Source: Niabella ginsenosidivorans
GTDB taxonomy: Bacteria > Bacteroidota > Bacteroidia > Chitinophagales > Chitinophagaceae
DNA: 64,000 nt
Direction of reading: 5' to 3'
Assembly: GCF_001654455.1 (NCBI RefSeq)
Contig: NZ_CP015772.1
Coordinates: 1,736,001-1,800,000, forward strand
The first letter of the stretch is position 1, and each line of letters starts with the position of its first letter. The notes under the pieces are model-generated. The model was given only the letters and a program-made list of their open reading frames with translations, had not been told where the DNA came from and searched no databases. The position numbers and the translations under genes were made by a program. Positions 8,512 to 17,663 of the stretch are shown here, in pieces.

Positions 8512-10239
8512 CTATGTATTGCCGGATACCGGCAACACTACCGTAAATTCTGTGCCTACTCCAAATTCACTGTTAACGCTGATGGTACCGCCCTGTGCTT
8601 CGATCAGCTCTTTGCTGATGGAAAGGCCCAGTCCGGTACCTTCTTTTTTGGAACCGGGTATGCGAAAGTACCTGTCAAATATCTTATCCAGATAAAAAGG
8701 GGCAATGCCCTGTCCGAAATCCTTTACAGAAAATACCACCCGCTGTCCGTACGTGGTAATTGAAACGGCAATAATACTGTTATCGTGGCTATACCTGAGG
8801 GCATTGGAAATAAGATTGCTGAAGATCCAGGTTGTTTTATCGGCATCTACATGCAGCAGGGGTAGCTGCTCCGGTATCTTTGTCTGGATCCGGATATTTT
8901 TAGCTGTAGCCGCGGTTTCATTCATCTGGATAGCCTTCCGCATCAGCTCATCCGGGCGGCTCAATACCGGTTGCAATTGCAGCTTGCCACTTTCCAGTTG
9001 CGTTACGTTCAATAACTCACTTGTTATCTTTAGCAGGCGCTCTGCATCATCCTGTATGCTTTCCACCAGCTCTTTTTGCTCATTATTCAGTGTTCCGACC
9101 CCCGGGTTCTCCAGTAGCTGAGAGCTCATTTTAATGGAGGATATCGGCGTTTTTAATTCATGGGAAACAGTTGCTATGAAGTTAGTTTTTGCATAATCCA
9201 GTTCTTTAAACGGGGTGATGTTTTTCAGGAAAATAACATCGCCCAGGTGCTGTGGCTTTTTGTCTCCAACAGGAACGGCATTGATCGGGATGATCGCTTT
9301 GTCAAAATAGCTTTCTTTGTTATCTGCATATATCTTTAAAGGTTCATTTGTACCAGAAGGCTCAAAGAAGTCCCTGATGAGCATGCGGATGAGATCGTTT
9401 TTGATTGCAAGATCCTGCACCTGTTTGCCAATCACCTCTTCCGGCCGGGTATTGGTAATCTTGTAGGCCTCTTCGTTCATGAAAAGCACCTTTTTATTTT
9501 CGTCCAGGCCAATCACAGGCTCATGAATATTCTCAATCAGTGTTTCTACCCGCTGTTTTTCCGTCATTAACCTTGCAAGATTGCTGTTATTGTATTGTTC
9601 CAGTTTTTGTGCCATTGTGTTAAAGGCATTGGCCATATCGCCAAATTCATCCGGCCGGTTAAAGGTTACCCGTTTGGAGTAATTTTCGGCTGCAATGCTC
9701 TGGATGCTTTTTGTAAGCTCATCTATCGGACCTGCAATTGAAGCCGGCAGGTTCAGCAGTAACGTAAAGGATATAATGAAGCATAATGTGCCTGCTACTG
9801 CGATCCATACAATGGCCTTTTCCGCAGTTTCTGTGGCAATTTTGCTTTTCCGCTGAATGGCCTCCATGTTCACCAGCATAATATCGGCCAGGTCCTTTCT
9901 GATCTTTGTCAACATGGCCGTTGTTGTATTACCGGCTGTAATAGAGTTAAAATCCTGCTGCAGGTGATCTGTGGCCAGCCGCTCAGTGGGCTCTGTAATG
10001 TTTTTTTGCTGCATTTTGAGGTTGCTCTCAAATTTGGCACGTGCCTGGGGCAGACGTACGTCTTCATCCAGGGCCAGCAACATTTCGCGGGAGTAAGCAA
10101 CAGAGTTATAGTTGGAAACCAGTATGTTCTTGGTGTCCGATGAAAGTCTGTTTACATACACGCTGGATAAAATAGCCAGAAATGCGATCAGTATAAAGAG
10201 GGCTCCCAAACCCAGTATCAATTTTGTTTTAATGCGCAT
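8512..10239 (-). CDS. Membrane sensor histidine kinase (HAMP-PAS-HisKA-HATPase) of the kdp locus
   Basis: A 575-residue kinase. TM1 is at about residues 7-29, a periplasmic stretch follows, then TM2 at about 143-166, HAMP (to about 220), a PAS domain (about 232-340), HisKA with FIATVSHELKTPISSIKM (phospho-accepting His) and a HATPase with N box NLISNALRYSHDN and G box GTGLGLSISKEL. It is the last gene of the kdp run, 36 bp after the KdpD sensor half. It probably supplies the kinase half of a split KdpD, with the sigma-54 activator at 18191 as likely partner (inference from position). An inverted repeat (TTGCCGG-ATA-CCGGCAA, 8519-8535) sits in its last codons. Confidence 0.92.
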   Translation of the reverse strand: MRIKTKLILGLGALFILIAFLAILSSVYVNRLSSDTKNILVSNYNSVAYSREMLLALDEDVRLPQARAKFESNLKMQQKNITEPTERLATDHLQQDFNSITAGNTTTAMLTKIRKDLADIMLVNMEAIQRKSKIATETAEKAIVWIAVAGTLCFIISFTLLLNLPASIAGPIDELTKSIQSIAAENYSKRVTFNRPDEFGDMANAFNTMAQKLEQYNNSNLARLMTEKQRVETLIENIHEPVIGLDENKKVLFMNEEAYKITNTRPEEVIGKQVQDLAIKNDLIRMLIRDFFEPSGTNEPLKIYADNKESYFDKAIIPINAVPVGDKKPQHLGDVIFLKNITPFKELDYAKTNFIATVSHELKTPISSIKMSSQLLENPGVGTLNNEQKELVESIQDDAERLLKITSELLNVTQLESGKLQLQPVLSRPDELMRKAIQMNETAATAKNIRIQTKIPEQLPLLHVDADKTTWIFSNLISNALRYSHDNSIIAVSITTYGQRVVFSVKDFGQGIAPFYLDKIFDRYFRIPGSKKEGTGLGLSISKELIEAQGGTISVNSEFGVGTEFTVVLPVSGNT

Positions 10240-10275
10240 TTGCTTTTGTTTTAATAGCTGCAGATTCGCACCCGC

Positions 10276-11385
10276 TTAACTAAGTATGACCAGATCAATA
10301 TGACTATTGCTCAATTTTTTTAAAAGATTATTAAACACATTGGTGGCGCCAATGATCTGGAACAGGCTTAAATGGGGTTTGCCGATGCAGATGGTGGTTA
10401 TTTTCCGCTCTTCTGCCTGCTCCACAATGGCGGCAGATATCCGATCCTCCTTTATTTTGATGATTTCCGCGCCCAGCTCTGTTGCCAGCTGGAAATTATT
10501 GATAAGATACCGCTGCTTGTTTAACTGGATCTTATCGGCGCTTTCTGCAGATGTTTCTACATACAGCACATACCATTTGCTGTGATAATAGTTGGCCAGG
10601 CGCGCGGTTTTACGGATGACGGTCTTTGCCGTAGCCTCGTTGCTGCTGATGCAGGCAAGGAACCGTTCCTGCTGAACAGGCAACTTTACGATCTCGGTTT
10701 CAACCTTGCGCTCTACGGCAGAGGCAACTTCCTTTAACGCCAGTTCCCTTAGCTGAAGGATGTTCTCATGCCTGAAGAAATTGCTGATTGCCGATTGGAT
10801 CTTATCGGCCTTATAAATTTTCCCTTCTTTTAAACGGGTGATCAGCTCGTCAGATGGCAGATCAATATTTACCACATCATCGGCTTCCTTAATAAGGCTG
10901 TCCGGGATGCGCTCTGTTACATTTACACCGGTTATTGCAAGAACGTCCTCGTGCAGACTTTCAATATGCTGGATGTTTACCGCTGATATTACGTTAATAC
11001 CGGCATCAAGGAGATCGCGTACATCCTGCCAGCGCTTTGCATTGCGGCTGCCCTCAATATTGGTATGGGCCAGCTCATCTACCAGCACAATTTCGGGCCG
11101 CAGGTTTATGATGGCGTCAGTGTCCATTTCTTCCAGCTCCTTTCCTTTATAAAACAGCCGCCGCCGGGGAACTTCGGGGATCCCCTTTACCAGCGCTTTT
11201 GTTTCTTCCCTGTTATGGGTTTCAATATACCCGATGCGTACATCAATGCCGTTTCTCAAAAGCGTATGCGCCTCCTGCAACATCCGGTATGTTTTTCCCA
11301 CGCCGGCGCTCATGCCTATATAGAGCTTGAACCGGCCCCGTTTGCTTTTCCGGATGAGCTGTAAAAAATCTTCTGCTGAGTCCAT
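10276..11385 (-). CDS. kdpD: KdpD sensor protein, N-terminal half only (KdpD domain + USP domain)
   Basis: A 369-residue soluble protein. It carries the KdpD domain (about residues 15-225) with Walker A GMSAGVGKT, the DELAHTN motif and VNIQHIESLHEDV, then a universal-stress-protein-like domain (about 245-365). The four-helix membrane part and the histidine kinase core of enterobacterial KdpD are absent; a separate membrane kinase gene follows 36 bp downstream. In other bacteria this half binds ATP, and its USP domain can bind c-di-AMP, tuning the response to K+ limitation. Which ligand is bound here is unknown. It is 12 bp from the upstream porin gene, so co-transcription is likely. Confidence 0.93.
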   Translation of the reverse strand: MDSAEDFLQLIRKSKRGRFKLYIGMSAGVGKTYRMLQEAHTLLRNGIDVRIGYIETHNREETKALVKGIPEVPRRRLFYKGKELEEMDTDAIINLRPEIVLVDELAHTNIEGSRNAKRWQDVRDLLDAGINVISAVNIQHIESLHEDVLAITGVNVTERIPDSLIKEADDVVNIDLPSDELITRLKEGKIYKADKIQSAISNFFRHENILQLRELALKEVASAVERKVETEIVKLPVQQERFLACISSNEATAKTVIRKTARLANYYHSKWYVLYVETSAESADKIQLNKQRYLINNFQLATELGAEIIKIKEDRISAAIVEQAEERKITTICIGKPHLSLFQIIGATNVFNNLLKKLSNSHIDLVILS

Positions 11386-11397
11386 AATGCTATGCTG

Positions 11398-12474
11398 TTA
11401 AAAAGAAAACGCAAGTGAACTGGTTATAAGAAATTTATTATATGTTGGTTGATTGTTTTGCAAAAATAGCTTGTCTTTACTGTTAAAGGCCCTTGCTTCT
11501 ACCCGCCAGAGAAAATTGCCGGTAATTCTTCTGTCCACATTCAGGGAATATCCCCAGGTTTTAAACCCGTTGGCTGTTGCTACAGGGATGATAACGCCCC
11601 GGGGATCCTGGTAATACTCGCCACGCAAGGCTATGTTCCAGTTGTTAAGCGTATAGGCAGCTATAGCAACGGCACTGTACCAGGTGTTATAACGGTCACT
11701 GTTTTTAAACTGCTGTTCAGCTCCTGCATCCAATCCCAAAGTTAATGCGAAATGCTTTGAAAGCTGCAGTTGCCCGTACAAATCGTGGAAATAACGCATC
11801 TGGCGAATGCTGTCCGGCTTGTCATTGCCAATAAAGGAGCTGCTGTTGATTGTTATACTGGCATTGGGTTTAAAAATGACCTGATGACCAAAGGCAATGG
11901 AATTGTTCCCATCAGGACGTTCAATGCGCTGCCACCCGTTTAAAGCTAAGGCTGCTATGTACCATTTACCATTATCAGTAGTATAGGATAAACGTGCACC
12001 GGTTTCAAAATAAGGAGAGTTTTCCGCGGCAATACTGCGGGTTAGGGTCGGACCATCTTTTCCTATGGCGCTTTCCCATCCAATATGAGAGGGTAGGATA
12101 CCCGCATCTATCCACAGATTTTTATTTTTTACAATCTTTACACCTGCATCCGCTTCATAAATATTTTTAAGCGCGCCTTTTTCATTGGTCATATTATCGT
12201 TTGTATATGTTCCGGCCATCAGGGCGATGTTTCCCCGCACCCGCTCCCTGTTATAACTTGCTTTGATCATTGCCAGGTTTACATTAAATGTATTATGGCG
12301 GTTGTAATTGTACAGGAACGGCGCAATAATATGATTGGCTGGTTTGTTAAAATCGTAGGCATAATATACATCTGCATAACCGCTGATTGACAGGGAGTGT
12401 TGTGCAGTGCTGTCATTTTGTGCCCATAGAGCTCTTGTTGACAGTAATGCTACTGTCAGAAAAATGTATCGCAT
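11398..12474 (-). CDS. Outer-membrane beta-barrel porin of the kdp operon
   Basis: A 358-residue protein with a signal peptide (MRYIFLTVALLSTRALWAQ) and alternating polar/aromatic beta strands ending in the aromatic FLITSSLAFSF, typical of an outer-membrane barrel. It lies between kdpC (39 bp upstream) and the KdpD half (12 bp downstream). Porin-like proteins are found next to kdp genes in other Bacteroidota as well (recalled, not checked). The natural inference is that it lets K+ cross the outer membrane under limitation, but its selectivity is not readable from sequence. Confidence 0.85.
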   Translation of the reverse strand: MRYIFLTVALLSTRALWAQNDSTAQHSLSISGYADVYYAYDFNKPANHIIAPFLYNYNRHNTFNVNLAMIKASYNRERVRGNIALMAGTYTNDNMTNEKGALKNIYEADAGVKIVKNKNLWIDAGILPSHIGWESAIGKDGPTLTRSIAAENSPYFETGARLSYTTDNGKWYIAALALNGWQRIERPDGNNSIAFGHQVIFKPNASITINSSSFIGNDKPDSIRQMRYFHDLYGQLQLSKHFALTLGLDAGAEQQFKNSDRYNTWYSAVAIAAYTLNNWNIALRGEYYQDPRGVIIPVATANGFKTWGYSLNVDRRITGNFLWRVEARAFNSKDKLFLQNNQPTYNKFLITSSLAFSF

Positions 12475-12513
12475 AATTGTAAGGGCTAATTTTTTTTGAT
12501 GAAAAGCTGTTTT

Positions 12514-13077
12514 TTACTTTATGTTATCCAGTGCAATATTTAATTTTAGAACATTGACTTTAGCCGGCCCGAATAATCCCAAAAGAGGTTTTTGAATATG
12601 GGCCTGTACCAGCATTTGAACCCGGCTTTCCGGCAGGTTGCGTGCCCTTGCTACACGAGGCACTTGTATGAAAGCAGCTGCCGGCGACAGATCGGGATCT
12701 AAACCACTGCCCGAACTGGTTACCAGTTCTGCAGGTATAGCCGTTTTCTCAACTCCCGGGTTATGCGCCAGGAACGTATCTGTTTTTGCCTGAACCTCTT
12801 TGAGGTAATGCGGGTTAGAAGGCCCTTTGTTACTACCGGCGCTGCCGGCAGCATTATAATTGACTGCGGAGGGGCGGCTCCAGAAATAGTTGTCAGCTGT
12901 GAATTTCTGTCCAATATTGGCGTACCCAACTACTTTTCCGTTCACACTTAATTTTTCACCATCGCCACCGCCTGGTGTTAACCTGCCGACTCCTGCAATC
13001 AGCAATGGATACAAAACAGCACATAGTATAATAAAGATCAGGGTTAACATTAAAGAGGGAAAAATATATTTTTTCAT
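12514..13077 (-). CDS. kdpC: Potassium-transporting ATPase subunit C
   Basis: I place the start at ATG 13077 (MKKYIFPSLMLTLIFIILCA), giving 187 residues as in the family; a longer open frame to 13125 would overlap kdpB. One membrane anchor is followed by the periplasmic domain with YPLLIAGVGRL, YFWSRPSAVNYNAAGSAGSN and ELVTSSGSGLDPDLSPAAA, all KdpC signatures. KdpC stabilises the KdpFABC complex and aids K+ delivery to KdpA. kdpB ends 19 bp upstream. Confidence 0.96.
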   Translation of the reverse strand: MKKYIFPSLMLTLIFIILCAVLYPLLIAGVGRLTPGGGDGEKLSVNGKVVGYANIGQKFTADNYFWSRPSAVNYNAAGSAGSNKGPSNPHYLKEVQAKTDTFLAHNPGVEKTAIPAELVTSSGSGLDPDLSPAAAFIQVPRVARARNLPESRVQMLVQAHIQKPLLGLFGPAKVNVLKLNIALDNIK

Positions 13078-13096
13078 TTTTTGCGTTATTTTTTTA

Positions 13097-15139
13097 CTAC
13101 ATAAAAAGTGCGAGCACCATATCAATTAATTTTATCCCGATAAAGGGCACTATAACACCACCTAATCCATAGATCAGCAGATTCCTGCGCAGCAACGCAC
13201 TTGCCCCGATCGGCTTGTAGGCCACTCCTTTTAAAGCGAGCGGGATGAGGATCGGTATAATAATAGCGTTAAAGATAACCGCAGAAAGGATGGCACTCTG
13301 CGGACTGGTAAGATGCATGATATTTAAAGCCTGTAAAGTAGGCATGGAAGCGATGAATAAAGCCGGCACAATTGCAAAATATTTAGCTACGTCATTGGCA
13401 ATAGAAAAAGTAGTCAGTGTGCCTCTTGTCATTAATAACTGCTTACCGATTTCTACAATTTCAATAAGCTTGGTAGGGTCATTATCTAAATCAACCATAT
13501 TACCGGCTTCTTTTGCGGCTTGTGTACCACTATTCATTGCAACGCCCACATCTGCATGGGCCAGCGCAGGGGCATCATTGGTGCCATCGCCCATCATCGC
13601 TACCAGTTTACCACCTTCCTGCTCTTTTTTAATATAATCCATTTTGTCTTCAGGCCTGGCCTCTGCTATAAAGTCATCTACACCTGCTTTATCGGCAATA
13701 TATTTGGCAGTTAAGGGATTATCGCCCGTAACCATCACTGTTTTTACACCCATTCTGCGTAAACGCTGAAAGCGTTCCCGGATGCCGGGTTTAATAATAT
13801 CCTGCAATTCAATTACGCCAATTACTCTGTCGTTTTCTGCAACTACCAGCGGTGTGCCTCCGTTATTTGAAATTTCTTTTACTTTCTCAGCTATTTCTTC
13901 AGGGAAATCATAACCTGCTTTATCGCTCATTTTTTTTATAGCATCCACTGCACCTTTGCGGATGCGTACAGTGTCATAATTGATGCCCGAGCTTCTTGTT
14001 TCAGCTGTAAAAGGAACAAATTGCGGTCTTTCAATTTTTAAAGTAGCGGTATCAATTGCCGCAAGTTCCACAATCGATTTGCCTTCCGGTGTTTCATCGG
14101 CTAAAGAGCTGAGTACCGCGCATCTTATAAAATGCTTTTCTTCCACATCATTAGCGGGGAAAAAATGGGTCGCCTTTCGGTTACCAATGGTAATTGTACC
14201 TGTTTTATCAAGTAGTAAGGTATCAAGATCACCTGCTGTTTCAACGGCTTTACCGCTTTTAGTAATTACGTTGGCCTTTAACGCCCTATCCATTCCTGCA
14301 ATACCTATAGCGCTTAACAAACCTCCAATTGTAGTAGGTATAAGACACACGTATAGTGAAACAAATGCTGCAATAGTAATGGGCGTATTGGCATAATCGG
14401 CGAAGGGCTTCAGCGTAACGCAAACGATGAGAAAAATTAATGTAAAACAGGCCAGCAAAATTGTAAGCGCAATTTCATTAGGCGTTTTTTGACGGCTGGC
14501 ACCTTCTACCAATGCAATCATTTTATCCAAAAAGCTTTCTCCGGGATCGGTGGTTACCTTAACTTTTATATGATCGCTCAACACCTTGGTGCCGCCTGTT
14601 ACGGAACTTTTGTCACCGCCTGCTTCACGGATTACCGGGGCTGATTCGCCCGTGATCGCACTTTCATCAATAGTGGCGAGCCCTTCAATGATCTCCCCGT
14701 CAATAGGAATAATGTCTCCCGTTTCACATATAAAAAGATCACCTTTCTGAAGTTGTGAAGAGGGAACGGTTTTTACCTCGTTTACATACATTTCTCCTAC
14801 AAGGAAAACTTTTTTTGCCGGGGTATCTTCTCTTGTTTTCCGCAAGCTATTTGCCTGGGCTCTGCCCCTTGCTTCTGCTATAGCTTCGGCAAAGTTGGCA
14901 AATAATACTGTTATAAATAAAATAACAAAAATGGTAATATTATACGCCAAGCTGCCCTGCGATTGCTCCCCGGCCATGATCCAGCAACATACGCCCAGCA
15001 TAATAATAGTACCAATGTAAACGGTGAACATGACCGGGTTTTTCATCATAACGCCCGGCTTTAGTTTTATAAAAGATTGCTTTATGGCTTCCTTAATTAA
15101 AGAAGCGTTTAATAATTTATTTTGTGATTCTTGTTTCAT
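13097..15139 (-). CDS. kdpB: Potassium-transporting P-type ATPase subunit B
   Basis: A 680-residue catalytic subunit of KdpFABC. It has the TGES motif (about residue 164), the phosphorylation motif DKTGTIT with Asp311, the KGAVDAI nucleotide-binding region, and [10 protein letters not shown] and [24 protein letters not shown] hinge motifs. ATP hydrolysis here powers K+ movement through KdpA. Length and motifs are complete, with no sign of decay. kdpA ends 57 bp upstream. Confidence 0.97.
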   Translation of the reverse strand: MKQESQNKLLNASLIKEAIKQSFIKLKPGVMMKNPVMFTVYIGTIIMLGVCCWIMAGEQSQGSLAYNITIFVILFITVLFANFAEAIAEARGRAQANSLRKTREDTPAKKVFLVGEMYVNEVKTVPSSQLQKGDLFICETGDIIPIDGEIIEGLATIDESAITGESAPVIREAGGDKSSVTGGTKVLSDHIKVKVTTDPGESFLDKMIALVEGASRQKTPNEIALTILLACFTLIFLIVCVTLKPFADYANTPITIAAFVSLYVCLIPTTIGGLLSAIGIAGMDRALKANVITKSGKAVETAGDLDTLLLDKTGTITIGNRKATHFFPANDVEEKHFIRCAVLSSLADETPEGKSIVELAAIDTATLKIERPQFVPFTAETRSSGINYDTVRIRKGAVDAIKKMSDKAGYDFPEEIAEKVKEISNNGGTPLVVAENDRVIGVIELQDIIKPGIRERFQRLRRMGVKTVMVTGDNPLTAKYIADKAGVDDFIAEARPEDKMDYIKKEQEGGKLVAMMGDGTNDAPALAHADVGVAMNSGTQAAKEAGNMVDLDNDPTKLIEIVEIGKQLLMTRGTLTTFSIANDVAKYFAIVPALFIASMPTLQALNIMHLTSPQSAILSAVIFNAIIIPILIPLALKGVAYKPIGASALLRRNLLIYGLGGVIVPFIGIKLIDMVLALFM

Positions 15140-15196
15140 TGCCTGATATAAATTGTTTAAATGTTCAATGAATATTACAATAATTTATAAACGTGT

Positions 15197-16915
15197 TTAT
15201 TGTAAAAGCTTTAAATATTCTGCTATCGGCCCAACCACTAAAGGGGGGAAATAAGACAGCGCGGTGATGATGAGAATAACAGCGAACGTCATGATGCCAA
15301 AGGTTGCAGAGTCTGCTTTCAATGTGCCTGCTGATTCGGGAATATATTTTTTATTGGCCAGTAACCCGGCAATGGCAACAGGCCCGATAATGGGTAAATA
15401 CCTTCCCAGTATCATGGCAATGCCTGCTGTAATGTTCCAGAAAGCATTATTATCAGCCAATCCTTCAAAACCACTGCCATTATTAGCATTGGCCGAAGTA
15501 AACTGATACAACATCTCGCTGAATCCATGATAGCCGGGATTATTAAGCCAGTTAGCGGGCTTCACCGCCCATCCTATATCAGGATGGTGAACAAAATAAT
15601 AGGCTGCTAATGCTGTGCCCCCTTTAATAATAAAGGCAGAGAGTAATGTAACCAGGGCAGCTATCTTTACTTCACGGGCTTCCACTTTATGCCCCATAAA
15701 TTCAGGCGTTCGCCCTACCATCAATCCTGATATAAATACTGCAATGATGATATAGATATAATAGTTCAGTAACCCTACACCACACCCCCCGTAAAACGCG
15801 TTGACCAGCATACCCAATAGTTGCATTAAACCGGAAAGCGCCATGGAGCTATCATGCATGGAATTGACAGAACCTGTGGAAATAACAGTCGTTAATATGC
15901 TCCAGTAACCTGAAGCCGCCGGGCCAAACCGCACTTCCTTACCTTCCATTGCACCGGTAGGTTGCAGAATACCCATACGGGCTATTTCAGGATTACCATG
16001 AATTTCCGTGCTTATGGTGGGGACCAATAAGCAGAGCATGCCAACCGTCATAACGCCAAAAATGACATAAGCCAGTTTTTTCCTTTTTAAATAAAATCCT
16101 AACGCAAATATCATTGCCATAGGTATCAGCACCTGCGCGATTATCTCCAGCATATTTGTGAAATAATTCGGGTTTTCCAGAGGGTGGGCTGAATTGGCCC
16201 CAAACCAACCGCCACCATTTGTACCGAGATGTTTGATGGCAATCATACCGGCAGCGGGTCCGCGGGATACCTGTGTTGTGTCACCCTGCAGGGTAGTAAT
16301 GGTGTCTTTCCCTGCATAACTGGCAGGGGTGCCGTTGAAAGCCAGCAATACTGCAATGAGGATACAAACCGGCAATAAGATGCGGGTAATGGTCTTTGTA
16401 AAAATTACCCAGAAATTGCCAAGATCGTTGGTGGTTTTTTCTTTCAGGCCTTTAAAAACAGCAATCAGGCAGGCTATTCCTGTGGCAGCGCTTACAAATT
16501 GTAAGAAGGTAATCACAAATAACTGCGTTAAATAGGTTACGCCTGTTTCGCCTGAATAGTCTTGCAAATTACAATTTACTAAAAAGCTGATAGCCGTATT
16601 AAAACTCAGGTCGGGCGTCATATCAGGGTTCCCATCCGGATTTAGAGGCAGGTGAGACTGGTAACGAAACATAAAAAAAGCGTAAACCAGCCATAACAGA
16701 TTAATGCTCAGCATAGCCTTTAGGAATTCTTGCCAATTCATCCCCTGTGCGGCGTTCACCCTGCTGATGCGAAAAATAAAACGCTCCAGCGGGTTCATAA
16801 AATCAGTAAGTGTTTTTTCCCCGTTAAATACTTTAGCTATATACTTTCCAAATGGATATGCTAATAATACGGTTATAAGAAAACAGGCAATAACACCTGA
16901 TAATTCAGTATTCAT
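15197..16915 (-). CDS. kdpA: Potassium-transporting ATPase subunit A
   Basis: A 572-residue polytopic K+ channel-like subunit starting MNTELSGVIACFLITVLLAY. It carries the KdpA selectivity-loop signatures NCNLQDYSGE, HLGTNGGGWFGANSAHPLEN, STGSVNSMHDSS and the final TSANANNGSGF. A TTG two codons upstream is a less likely start. It lies 20 bp after kdpF. Together with KdpB, KdpC and KdpF it forms the high-affinity K+ pump used when external K+ is scarce. Confidence 0.97.
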   Translation of the reverse strand: MNTELSGVIACFLITVLLAYPFGKYIAKVFNGEKTLTDFMNPLERFIFRISRVNAAQGMNWQEFLKAMLSINLLWLVYAFFMFRYQSHLPLNPDGNPDMTPDLSFNTAISFLVNCNLQDYSGETGVTYLTQLFVITFLQFVSAATGIACLIAVFKGLKEKTTNDLGNFWVIFTKTITRILLPVCILIAVLLAFNGTPASYAGKDTITTLQGDTTQVSRGPAAGMIAIKHLGTNGGGWFGANSAHPLENPNYFTNMLEIIAQVLIPMAMIFALGFYLKRKKLAYVIFGVMTVGMLCLLVPTISTEIHGNPEIARMGILQPTGAMEGKEVRFGPAASGYWSILTTVISTGSVNSMHDSSMALSGLMQLLGMLVNAFYGGCGVGLLNYYIYIIIAVFISGLMVGRTPEFMGHKVEAREVKIAALVTLLSAFIIKGGTALAAYYFVHHPDIGWAVKPANWLNNPGYHGFSEMLYQFTSANANNGSGFEGLADNNAFWNITAGIAMILGRYLPIIGPVAIAGLLANKKYIPESAGTLKADSATFGIMTFAVILIITALSYFPPLVVGPIAEYLKLLQ

Positions 16916-16935
16916 GTACAATTCAATTTTTGTGG

Positions 16936-17016
16936 TTAAAATTTTTCTGGCTTCAACAGCACATATAAGAGGTATATAAATACCAGGATCGAGACTATTA
17001 ATAATGCATTAATCAT
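16936..17016 (-). CDS. kdpF: Potassium-transporting ATPase subunit F (26 residues)
   Basis: A 26-codon frame directly upstream of kdpA. It starts MINALLIVSILVFIYLLY and ends LLKPEKF. A single hydrophobic helix followed by a short LKPE(K/R)F tail is the KdpF signature, and the position (before kdpA, 20 bp apart) is the expected one. KdpF is a small helix that stabilises the KdpFABC complex. It is too short for most ORF callers, so it is easily missed. Confidence 0.9.
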   Translation of the reverse strand: MINALLIVSILVFIYLLYVLLKPEKF

Positions 17017-17020
17017 TGTT

Positions 17021-17101
17021 TCATATTTTTTCAAAAAAGTCAATAGATTTAAAGAACAGGTAAAAGCAGGTCAGACCCGCCAGCAATAGAATGATTGTCA
17101 T
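17021..17101 (-). CDS. Candidate 26-residue single-helix membrane peptide upstream of kdpF
   Basis: An ATG-to-TGA frame of 26 codons ends 4 bp before the kdpF start. It begins MTIILLLAGLTCFYLFF and ends KSIDFFEKI: one hydrophobic helix plus a short charged tail. Its length and layout mirror KdpF. It overlaps the 3' end of the GNAT gene in another frame. It could be an additional small subunit or regulator of the Kdp pump, a translational leader for kdpF, or chance; the tight spacing and membrane-peptide composition favour a real gene. Confidence 0.55.
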   Translation of the reverse strand: MTIILLLAGLTCFYLFFKSIDFFEKI

Positions 17102-17633
17102 ATAGATTTATTTTTTGTTTTTTATGTTGAGGATCAAATAGCAGGGCCGTGCACAAGCAATTTTTATACCCTGTCGATTGCAGCGTATTATAATGAGCGC
17201 AGCTTTTACAATTTTCCCGGAATAAGATGCCCAGTGTAATTTCAGCACAGGTAACCGGATTGAGTCCTAAGCTGGCGTTTATTTTCATTGTTGCGAGGCC
17301 GGTAGTGATACCAAATATTTTGGCATTAGGGAATTTTTTCCTTGTTAGCCTGAATAGATTCTTTTTCAGTTTCGTGGCAACGCCTCTTCTTCTCCAGTGA
17401 GGCGATACAATAAGGCCACAATGCGATACCAATTGATCGTCTTCCCAGCCTGATTGCGTAGCAGCAATTACGGCTTTCCCTTCCCGGATTTCCTGATTGA
17501 TCAATTCCGGTGAACGTTTAGCAATTCCGGTTCCCCTCGCTTTTGCGGACGCTTCCATTTCGTTTACGATTGTCCTGGCATATTGCTGATCCTGGGGAAC
17601 AGCTACACGGATAAGGATATCATTTATTTTCAA
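17049..17633 (-). CDS. GNAT-family N-acetyltransferase with Cys-rich C-terminal region
   Basis: A 194-residue protein. The acetyl-CoA binding core is HCGLIVSPHWRRRGVATKLK (motif A, RRRGVA), followed by KIFGITTGLATMKINASLGL. A Cys-containing segment (ENCKSCAHYNTL ... NCLCTALLFDP) resembles GNAT proteins encoded near arginine biosynthesis genes in Bacteroidota (recalled, not checked). The only plausible start is TTG at 17633, since the next ATG would remove the first strand. It lies 30 bp after the small hypothetical gene and overlaps the 26-residue peptide gene before kdpF, so it appears to be part of the kdp transcription unit. The acceptor substrate is unknown. Confidence 0.8.
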   Translation of the reverse strand: MKINDILIRVAVPQDQQYARTIVNEMEASAKARGTGIAKRSPELINQEIREGKAVIAATQSGWEDDQLVSHCGLIVSPHWRRRGVATKLKKNLFRLTRKKFPNAKIFGITTGLATMKINASLGLNPVTCAEITLGILFRENCKSCAHYNTLQSTGYKNCLCTALLFDPQHKKQKINLYDNHSIAGGSDLLLPVL

Positions 17634-17663
17634 CTTATAAAATTTAGAGATTAATAAATTGGT

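Noticed and set aside
8519-8535. Inverted repeat TTGCCGG-ATA-CCGGCAA as terminator of the kdp locus
   Set aside because: It lies inside the last codons of the kinase and has no T run after it.
8365-8763. Forward open frame of 132 codons
   Set aside because: It overlaps the 3' end of the clear histidine kinase gene on the other strand and has no family features.
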